DNA of 7,293 nt, taken from positions 1 to 7,293 of the forward strand of contig CABSNX010000098.1 in NCBI GenBank assembly GCA_902479205.1, written 5' to 3'. Positions 1-4,278 of this stretch are shown piece after piece. Made by a program: the position numbers and the translations under genes. Source of the DNA: an uncultured Collinsella sp. (GTDB lineage Bacteria > Actinomycetota > Coriobacteriia > Coriobacteriales > Coriobacteriaceae). The stretch's first letter is position 1. Each line of letters begins with the position of its first letter. Under the pieces are notes generated by a model. That model searched no databases. It saw only the letters and a list, made by a program, of their open reading frames with translations, and was not told the origin of the DNA.

Positions 1-255
1 CTTGTACTCAATTTCGTATCCGGCATGGCGAAGTGAGGAGATGGCGGTGTAGATGCTGCGCCGCGCCGCCGAAATGGGCATGCGGGCGGGGTCGTCGGGA
101 TGGGCGAGGCGCTGGATCAACTCATCGGAAAGCATGGCCTTGTCCTCGCCGGTGTTCTCGCTTAATAGCTGCAAGATGCGAACGGCGCGATAGGCTGCCA
201 TCGAGGCGGCGCCTCTCGCTGTGGTGTCGTAGGTTTCAACAGCGGCTTCGGTCAT
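1..255 (-). CDS. HTH (probable WYL-type) transcriptional regulator, N-terminal fragment
   Basis: The reading frame is open from an ATG at 255 to the window edge and gives 85 residues with no stop, so the C-terminal part lies outside. It begins MTEAAVETYDTTARG. Residues about 19-85 look like a winged helix-turn-helix: an amphipathic helix (AYRAVRILQLLSEN), a second helix (AMLSDELIQRL), and a recognition-helix-like stretch (SAARRSIYTAISSLRHAGYEI) leading into the wing. The R-x-I-Y-x-x-I-x-x-L-x-x-x-G-Y-x-I pattern is typical of the N-terminal domain of WYL-domain regulators, which often carry a ligand-sensing WYL domain downstream. That domain cannot be seen here. An AGGA ribosome-binding-like motif (upstream AAAGGACGTGGGCACC) precedes the ATG with a long spacer of about 10 nt. 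The gene lies downstream of asnS on the same strand but is separated from it by a strong terminator, so it should have its own promoter; I could not identify one. A DeoR-like or other wHTH regulator is the alternative. Confidence 0.68.
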   Translation of the reverse strand, partial: MTEAAVETYDTTARGAASMAAYRAVRILQLLSENTGEDKAMLSDELIQRLAHPDDPARMPISAARRSIYTAISSLRHAGYEIEYK

Positions 256-431
256 GGTGCCCACGTCCTTTCCGTTTTGGGTGGCGACGGTATGGAGCCT
301 AGGACGTGGGGCTTTCCCAGGGGCGCAGGACGCTCTGGGCGGTCGGTAGTCGTCGGCAAACGGCGGTTCGAGTTTTCAACAGCCCTGCCCAACTGACCAA
401 AAACTTGCCAAAAGCTTGACGGATGCTGTTG
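256..431. other. Intergenic region upstream of the regulator, with short repeats
   Basis: No gene is supported here. The stretch contains an 11-bp perfect inverted repeat (TTTTCAACAGC at 373-383 and GCTGTTGAAAA at 425-435). Between its arms is an 11-bp tandem direct repeat with one mismatch (CCAAAAACTTG at 397-407 and CCAAAAGCTTG at 408-418). The promoter of the minus-strand regulator should lie here, but no clear -35/-10 pair is visible. Confidence 0.5.
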
Positions 432-467
432 AAAAAAGCGTCTCTCGACCGATGTCGAGAGACGCTT
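432..467 (-). terminator. Intrinsic terminator of asnS
   Basis: A perfect 13-bp stem is formed by 436-448 (AAGCGTCTCTCGA) and 455-467, with a 6-nt loop at 449-454. Read on the minus strand it is followed by six T residues (complement of 432-437). It lies 47 bases past the asnS stop codon in the direction of asnS transcription, a textbook Rho-independent terminator. On the plus strand there is no T run after the stem, so it acts in one direction. Confidence 0.92.
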
Positions 468-513
468 GTGCGATGAGCGTTGGCGTGTGGCGACGCGAGC
501 TAACGTCCGACGA

Positions 514-1917
514 TTAGAAGTCGGCGTTGCCCACGGTGCGCGGGTGCGGCAGGACGTCGCGGATGTTGCCCACGCCGGTCAGATACATGACCAAGCGCTC
601 GAAGCCCAGACCGTAGCCGGCGTGCTTGCAGGAACCGTAGCGGCGCAGGTCAAGGTAGTACTTGTACTGCTCGGGATTCATGCCCAGGTCCTTGATGCGG
701 GCCTCGAGCAGATCCAGGCGCTCCTCGCGCTGGGAGCCGCCGATAATCTCGCCGATACCGGGAACCAGGCAGTCGGCGGCGGCGACGGTCTTGCCGTCCT
801 CGTTCATGCGCATGTAGAACGCCTTGATCTCGGCCGGGTAGTCGGTTACGAAGGTCGGGCGCTTAAAGTGCTCCTCGGTCAGGAAACGCTCGTGCTCGGT
901 CTGCAGGTCGATGCCCCAGCTCACGGGATAGTCAAACTTGTGGCCGGCGGCGACGGCCTGCTCCAGGATTTCGACGGCCTCGGTATAGGTGACGCGGGCA
1001 AAGTCAGAGTTGGCGACGTGGTCCAGGCGCTCGATCAGGCCCTTGTCCACAAACTTGTTGAGCATGTTGAGCTCGTCGGGACAGGTGGCCATAACGTCCT
1101 TAAGGACGTACTTGAGCATGGCCTCGGCGTTATCCATGTAGTCGTTCAGATCGGCAAATGCCATCTCGGGCTCGATCATCCAAAACTCGGCGGCGTGGCG
1201 CGTGGTGTTGGAGTTTTCGGCGCGGAAGGTGGGGCCAAAGGTGTACACGTCGCCAAAGGCCATGGCAAAGTTCTCGGCATTGAGCTGGCCGGACACGGTG
1301 AGGCTCGCGTGCTTGCCAAAGAAGTCCTGGCTCCAGTCGACCTCGCCGGACTCGGTGAGAGGCGGATTTTTGGGATCGAGCGTGGTCACGCGGAACATCT
1401 CGCCGGCGCCCTCGCAGTCACTCGTGGTGATGATGGGGGTGTTGACGTAGACAAAGCCCTGCTCCTGGAAGAAGCGGTGGATGGCGGCAGCCGCGACAGA
1501 GCGGATGCGGAACACGGCGCGGAACAGGTTAGTACGCGGGCGCAGGTGCTGCTGGGTACGCAGGAACTCGACGGTTGCGCGCTTCTTCTGCAGCGGGTAG
1601 TCCGGGGCGCTCGTGCCCTCGACCTCGATGGAAGTGGCAGAAAGCTCGAAAGGCTGGGGCGCATCGGGGGTCAGTTTGACGGTGCCGGTGCAGATGAGGG
1701 CGGCCGAGACGTTTTGATGAGCGATCTCGTCGTAGTTGTCGAGTGCCTCGCGGTTCATGACGACCTGCAGGTCGCGGAAGCAGCTGCCGTCGTTGAGCGT
1801 AACAAAGCCAAAGTTCTTCATGTCGCGGACGGACTTGACCCAGCCGGCGATGGTGACGGTCTGGCCGCCGAGCGACTCGGCATCGGCATAGAGCTGCGCG
1901 ATTTTGGTGCGGTTCAC
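514..1917 (-). CDS. asnS: Asparaginyl-tRNA synthetase (class IIb)
   Basis: Cytoplasmic enzyme that activates asparagine with ATP and charges tRNA-Asn. The product is 467 residues from the GTG chosen here, against 466 for the E. coli enzyme as I recall it, and is alignable over its whole length. An N-terminal OB-fold anticodon-binding domain spans about residues 18-105 (VTIAGWVKSVRDMKNFGFV, DGSCFRDLQVV). The class II catalytic core follows: a motif 1 region near 137-163, motif 2 at about 231-251 (FRAENSNTTRHAAEFWMIEPE begins it), the ATP/Asn-site stretch GIGEIIGGSQREERL at 387-401, and motif 3 at 434-448 (GYGLGFERLVMYLTG). The Asn-specific EGAGEMFRV at 169-177 separates it from AspRS. Start choice: GTG at 1915-1917 sits 4 nt after GGGAGG and gives the usual family length. 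In-frame ATGs at 1929 and 1953 give 8-12 more residues but have no Shine-Dalgarno. It is flanked by terminators on both sides, so it is probably monocistronic. No T-box leader is visible. Confidence 0.96.
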   Translation of the reverse strand: MNRTKIAQLYADAESLGGQTVTIAGWVKSVRDMKNFGFVTLNDGSCFRDLQVVMNREALDNYDEIAHQNVSAALICTGTVKLTPDAPQPFELSATSIEVEGTSAPDYPLQKKRATVEFLRTQQHLRPRTNLFRAVFRIRSVAAAAIHRFFQEQGFVYVNTPIITTSDCEGAGEMFRVTTLDPKNPPLTESGEVDWSQDFFGKHASLTVSGQLNAENFAMAFGDVYTFGPTFRAENSNTTRHAAEFWMIEPEMAFADLNDYMDNAEAMLKYVLKDVMATCPDELNMLNKFVDKGLIERLDHVANSDFARVTYTEAVEILEQAVAAGHKFDYPVSWGIDLQTEHERFLTEEHFKRPTFVTDYPAEIKAFYMRMNEDGKTVAAADCLVPGIGEIIGGSQREERLDLLEARIKDLGMNPEQYKYYLDLRRYGSCKHAGYGLGFERLVMYLTGVGNIRDVLPHPRTVGNADF

Positions 1918-1921
1918 GTAT

Positions 1922-1927
1922 CCTCCC
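1922..1927 (-). promoter_or_regulatory. Shine-Dalgarno that decides the asnS start
   Basis: GGGAGG on the minus strand lies 4 nt before the GTG at 1915-1917. It falls inside the longer in-frame alternatives that begin at 1929 or 1953, neither of which has a ribosome-binding motif of its own. The 4-nt spacing is slightly tight, so the choice is likely rather than certain. Confidence 0.6.
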
Positions 1928-1963
1928 ATAACGGTTGAATGATAGTTATCCATACAGTTCGAT

Positions 1964-1972
1964 ATTCTAGCA
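1964..1972 (-). promoter_or_regulatory. Extended -10 promoter candidate for asnS
   Basis: On the minus strand TGCTAGAAT matches the extended -10 form TGn-TATAAT with one mismatch in the hexamer. No good -35 hexamer stands 16-18 nt upstream, which fits an extended -10 promoter. The predicted start of transcription falls at about 1953-1957. That gives a leader of roughly 40 nt for the GTG start, or a nearly leaderless transcript for the ATG at 1953. Confidence 0.45.
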
Positions 1973-2027
1973 GCTCGGCTCATTTGAGCTATACAGATAA
2001 AGCATTGGCGGGATGGTTTTTCAAACG

Positions 2028-2061
2028 AAAAGCGCCCGCGGCCAAATGGTCGCGGGCGCTT
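2028..2061 (-). terminator. Intrinsic terminator of the EIIA gene
   Basis: A perfect 11-bp GC-rich stem is formed by 2030-2040 (AAGCGCCCGCG) and 2051-2061, with two further C-G pairs inside and a small AAAT/ATTT loop. On the minus strand it is followed by TTTTCGTTTG, an interrupted T tract. It lies about 38 bases past the stop of the minus-strand EIIA gene and separates it from asnS. Confidence 0.88.
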
Positions 2062-2098
2062 GACGAGGTGCCTTTTGGCTGTGTGGCGTGGGGCCTGG

Positions 2099-2662
2099 CT
2101 ACTTGGTCTTGGCAACCAGCAGCGGGTCGCCAAGCTTGACGAGCGGGTTGCCGCCGATAAGCGTTCCAGACTCGCCGACATGGTCGATGCTCTTAAGACG
2201 ATCGAGCTCGGAGACGATGACGGTCACGATGTCCTCGTGACCAGCGGCCTTAATGGCCTCGCGGTCGAAGCTGATGAGCGGCTGGCCTGCCTTGACCACA
2301 TCGCCCATCTCGACAAAGCGGGCAAAACCCTTGCCGTTCATTTCCACGGTGCCCAGGCCAACATGGATGAACACGCGAAGACCGTCCTCGGTGATCATGC
2401 CAATGGAGTGGTTGGTGACAGTGGTGGCGCCGATGCGGCCGTTGGCGGGCGCATAGACGGTGCCGGTAATGGGCTCGATGCCATAGCCCTGGCCAAGCAT
2501 GCCCGAGGCGATCGTCTCGTCGGGAACCTCGTCCAGGTTGACGAGCACGCCGTTGACGGGGGCATAGATGACGCCTTCGCGGGTAGCGAAGCTTGCTGCG
2601 GGCGGAACGGACGCCTCGCCGGTCGAGGTGAAGGTGGACTTAAGCGAATCGAGCAGACCCAT
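2099..2662 (-). CDS. crr: Stand-alone PTS glucose-type EIIA component
   Basis: Cytoplasmic phosphocarrier of the sugar phosphotransferase system. It accepts phosphate from HPr-His~P and passes it to an EIIB domain, and in many bacteria it also signals sugar status. The 187-residue product starts MGLLDSLKS, like E. coli Crr (169 residues, MGLFDKLKS), and keeps the EIIA-Glc fold landmarks: YAPVNGVLVNLDEVPDETIASGMLGQG (residues 33-59, beginning YAPVNG), APANGRIG at 71-78, TNHSIGM with His85, and FIHVGLGTVEMNGKGF with His100. By homology His100 is the phosphorylated residue and His85 its partner. The EIIA domain fills the whole protein after a flexible 25-residue N-terminus, and no IIB or IIC domain is attached. 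The ATG at 2662 has GGAGG 5 nt upstream; an in-frame upstream ATG lacks such support. A terminator follows, so the gene appears monocistronic. The symbol follows E. coli usage; the partner permeases are outside this window. Confidence 0.93.
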   Translation of the reverse strand: MGLLDSLKSTFTSTGEASVPPAASFATREGVIYAPVNGVLVNLDEVPDETIASGMLGQGYGIEPITGTVYAPANGRIGATTVTNHSIGMITEDGLRVFIHVGLGTVEMNGKGFARFVEMGDVVKAGQPLISFDREAIKAAGHEDIVTVIVSELDRLKSIDHVGESGTLIGGNPLVKLGDPLLVAKTK

Positions 2663-2709
2663 AGTTGCCTCCAACTTAAATAGGCGCATATCGCGCGTTT
2701 GGTTTGCCG

Positions 2710-2719
2710 GAAACGTTTC
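2710..2719. promoter_or_regulatory. LacI/GalR-family-like operator palindrome
   Basis: GAAACGTTTC is a perfect 10-bp palindrome with a central CG. With its flanks it matches TGAAACGTTTCA, the form bound by Cra/FruR-type LacI-family regulators, at 11 of 12 positions. A second palindrome, CACATGTG at 2719-2726, abuts it, and GAAAC recurs as a direct repeat on the minus strand. It lies about 48 bases upstream of the EIIA start codon, probably in the leader downstream of the candidate promoter at 2751-2779. It fits the bacterial cre consensus poorly. That it binds a regulator is inferred. Confidence 0.45.
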
Positions 2720-2750
2720 ACATGTGTTTCGCGGCTCGGTCAACGCCCCT

Positions 2751-2779
2751 ATTCTACGCTGCTCAACGATACCTCTGAA
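2751..2779 (-). promoter_or_regulatory. Candidate promoter for the EIIA gene
   Basis: On the minus strand TTCAGA (2774-2779, 4 of 6 to consensus) and TAGAAT (2751-2756, 5 of 6) are separated by exactly 17 nt. The predicted transcription start near 2744 gives a leader of about 80 nt that would contain the GAAACGTTTC palindrome. Confidence 0.4.
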
Positions 2780-2858
2780 CTGGGATTATGTGATATATCA
2801 GTTGAAGGGAAACTTATTGCCGGAGTGTTTCTGCGCCATGAGTTCAAGTGGGGTACGC

Positions 2859-2886
2859 TTGAAGGCGAAAAACAAGGGCGCATAAT
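2859..2886 (+). promoter_or_regulatory. Candidate promoter for the hydrolase gene
   Basis: TTGAAG (2859-2864, 4 of 6) and CATAAT (2881-2886, 5 of 6) are 16 nt apart. Transcription would start near 2893, just before the ribosome binding site GGGAG at 2896-2900, giving a very short leader. A separate 10-bp palindrome, TGATATATCA at 2791-2800, lies further upstream in the same divergent region. Confidence 0.38.
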
Positions 2887-2905
2887 TTGCGCGAAGGGAG
2901 CACAT

Positions 2906-3805
2906 ATGATTGTCGAGAACCATGCGCTGTGGGGCGAGGAGCCGACCGAGGATTATCCGGCGACGTTTACGTATTTGGGTGCCGAGCCGTTGCCCGATAA
3001 ACCGAATGGCCGCCGCCCCGCGGTGATTATCTGTGGCGGAGGTGCGTTTACGCATATCGCTCCGCATGAGCAGGATCCTGTGGCGTTTGCGTTTTTGGAT
3101 CACGGTTACCAGGCCTTTGTGCTCAACTATGTCACGAGTTCTACGGGTGACGTGAGCTTTCCGCACCCCCAGGCAGATCTTGCCAAGATGTTCGCCACGG
3201 TGCGCGCCAACGCCGACGAGTGGCATGTCGATCCTAAGCGCGTGTGCGTCGTGGGCTTTTCTGCTGGCGGCATGATTTGCGCCTCGCTGGCAACACAGTG
3301 GAAGACCGGCCCCTTTGCGGCACTTGCCGGGGCGCGTCCGGACGACATTCGTCCCGATGCCGTGGTGCTGGGCTATCCATTGCTCGACTTTGCCTATGTG
3401 CGCGACATGCAGACGCGCGATCCGCGCATTGACTTGCGTGTGCCCAAGACGGGCGGCAAGACGGGGCGCGATTTGCTCAACGACTACCTGTCGATGGTGA
3501 CGGGCGGCGAGGCAACTGACGAGCATCTGGCCGACATCTGCCCCACCACGCATGTTTCGCGTCAGATGCCACCGACCTTTGTGTGGGGCGTGTCCGACGA
3601 CAAGACGGCGCCGATCGCGCAGGTCTACCCGTTTGCGCAGCGCATGGCCGAGGAGGGCGTTGCATGCGAGATGCACGTCTTTGACCAGGGCGGTCACGGC
3701 CTTTCGCTCGGCAACGCCAACACCGCGGTCGACAACGAGGACAAGCAGGTGGCGGTCCGTCCCTGGATCCGCCTGGCCTTCCGCTTCCTCGAGCGCCATC
3801 TGTAA
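2906..3805 (+). CDS. Alpha/beta hydrolase, acetyl-esterase / xylan-esterase-like
   Basis: Probable intracellular serine esterase of 299 residues with no signal peptide. The oxyanion-loop region RPAVIICGGGAFTHIAPHE (37-55) corresponds to the RPAVLVCPGGGY-type segment of COG0657/xylan-esterase-like hydrolases. The nucleophile elbow is GFSAGG at 117-122 (Ser119). The acid is probably Asp232 in SDDKTAP, and the base is His264 in QGGHGLSLG. Ser, Asp and His occur in the expected order and spacing, so the enzyme should be active. The family removes acetyl or other small acyl groups from carbohydrates or small esters; the actual substrate cannot be read from the sequence. The ATG at 2906 has GGGAG 5 nt upstream, and the open frame continuing upstream shows no family similarity. 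The gene is divergent from the PTS EIIA gene and may share control with it, which would suit a sugar-related job, but that is inference. A long hairpin and repeats follow it. Confidence 0.85.
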   Translation: MIVENHALWGEEPTEDYPATFTYLGAEPLPDKPNGRRPAVIICGGGAFTHIAPHEQDPVAFAFLDHGYQAFVLNYVTSSTGDVSFPHPQADLAKMFATVRANADEWHVDPKRVCVVGFSAGGMICASLATQWKTGPFAALAGARPDDIRPDAVVLGYPLLDFAYVRDMQTRDPRIDLRVPKTGGKTGRDLLNDYLSMVTGGEATDEHLADICPTTHVSRQMPPTFVWGVSDDKTAPIAQVYPFAQRMAEEGVACEMHVFDQGGHGLSLGNANTAVDNEDKQVAVRPWIRLAFRFLERHL

Positions 3806-3834
3806 GAGTCCCGGCATCCAAGCCCTTCAATAAC

Positions 3835-3907
3835 TTGCGGTGAAATAGTTCCTATCTGGGGCATCAACCAGCCCATCCAGGAACTATTCCACCGCAACTT
3901 CGTTTTT
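3835..3907 (+). terminator. Long hairpin after the hydrolase, possible terminator
   Basis: Arms 3835-3853 and 3879-3897 are complementary over 19 bp with one mismatch (A:C as plus-strand RNA, but a G:U wobble as minus-strand RNA). A GGGC/GCCC pairing (3859-3862 with 3871-3874) is possible inside the 25-nt loop. GTTTTT at 3902-3907 begins five bases after the stem, which would allow weak termination of the hydrolase transcript. The stem is longer than a normal terminator, so it may instead be a palindromic repeat element. Confidence 0.5.
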
Positions 3908-3918
3908 GATGTCCCGCC

Positions 3919-4119
3919 CGGAAACTGCGCCCCAGTTTTGCCTTTCAAGGTGGGACGCAGTTTCCCATAGGGCCTCGACTGGGAAAGCGCGTCCCGTTTC
4001 GAGCGGGGATTCCGGGATGCATTTTCCGTAAGAGGCCTGTTTGGGAAACCATATCCCGTTTCGAGCCGGAATTCTGGGATGTAGTTTCCCCGAGAGGCCT
4101 CATCGGGAAACTATGGCCC
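3919..4119. repeat. 62-bp imperfect tandem repeat of near-palindromic units
   Basis: Two full units (3951-4012 and 4013-4074, both 62 bp) and a partial third (4075 to about 4119) are in tandem. The 32 bases before them (about 3919-3950) look like a diverged second half of another unit. Each unit has a left arm of the type GGGATGTAGTTTCCC, a centre with GGCCT (AGAGGCCT in units 2 and 3), and a right arm of the type GGGAAACTATGGCCC that is complementary to the left arm. The full units then carry a shared spacer TCCCGTTTCGAG plus a C-GG-ATTC end. In unit 1 the arms pair at 13 of 15 positions. No gene is supported on either strand here, and the array ends about 40 bases before the feo promoter. 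Confidence 0.8.
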
Positions 4120-4158
4120 TGAACTCTCCTGCCTGTCCCCATTGCGCCAATTTGCTGA

Positions 4159-4188
4159 TTGAACGTCGTTGTGTGTTCACGCTATCAT
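4159..4188 (+). promoter_or_regulatory. Promoter of feoAB
   Basis: TTGAAC (4159-4164, 4 of 6) and TATCAT (4183-4188, 5 of 6) are 18 nt apart. Transcription would start near 4195, immediately before the duplicated palindrome at 4203-4236. Confidence 0.5.
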
Positions 4189-4202
4189 GTAAGTTTAAAA
4201 TT

Positions 4203-4236
4203 GGTTAGCCATGGCAAACGGTTAGCCATGGTGAAC
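4203..4236. promoter_or_regulatory. Tandem palindromic operator upstream of feoAB
   Basis: GGTTAGCCATGG occurs twice, at 4203-4214 and 4220-4231, with starts 17 bp apart. Each copy forms the left half of a 16-bp near-palindrome: 4204-4219 GTTAGCCATGGCAAAC (7 of 8 pairs) and 4221-4236 GTTAGCCATGGTGAAC (6 of 8). Its place just downstream of the predicted feo transcription start suits repression. The GGTTAGCC half-site resembles half-sites of DtxR/IdeR/MntR-family metal regulators, which makes iron- or metal-dependent repression of ferrous-iron uptake the leading idea. Binding is inferred. Confidence 0.6.
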
Positions 4237-4261
4237 ATAAATACAACGCCCTGCGGGCGTC

Positions 4262-4269
4262 GGGGGAGG
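4262..4269 (+). promoter_or_regulatory. Shine-Dalgarno that decides the feoAB start
   Basis: GGGGGAGG lies 9 nt before the GTG at 4279, and that GTG begins the conserved FeoA domain. A small 6-bp hairpin (4246-4251 with 4255-4260, ACGCCC/GGGCGT) stands directly upstream. The in-frame ATG at 4228 lies within the operator and has no ribosome-binding motif. Confidence 0.75.
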
Positions 4270-4278
4270 AACACGGAC

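Noticed and set aside
373..435. DnaA boxes or a replication origin
   Set aside because: TTTTCAACA matches the DnaA box TTATCCACA at only 7 of 9 positions, occurs just twice, and has no AT-rich unwinding region or dnaA/dnaN gene nearby.
466..1938. A 490-codon open frame on the plus strand opposite asnS
   Set aside because: It is fully antisense to a clearly conserved synthetase, low in complexity (rich in Val, Gly, Ala, Leu and Asp), has no recognisable domain, and reflects high-GC codon bias in asnS.
1918..2027. T-box riboswitch upstream of asnS
   Set aside because: The space between the preceding terminator and the start is too short and has no T-box sequence or specifier hairpin.
2798..3817. 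A 339-codon open frame on the minus strand opposite the hydrolase
   Set aside because: The plus strand has a complete hydrolase with catalytic triad and ribosome binding site; the antisense product has no coherent domain.
3919..4119. CRISPR array
   Set aside because: The 62-bp units are contiguous and diverged throughout, with no constant repeat alternating with unique spacers and no cas genes.
3945..4142. Small minus-strand protein-coding gene across the repeats
   Set aside because: The frame simply follows the repeat period, has no convincing ribosome site and no recognisable family.
4189..4278. Classical Fur box or riboswitch before feoAB
   Set aside because: The palindromes do not resemble the GATAATGATAATCATTATC-type Fur box, and the leader of about 80 nt has only one small hairpin.
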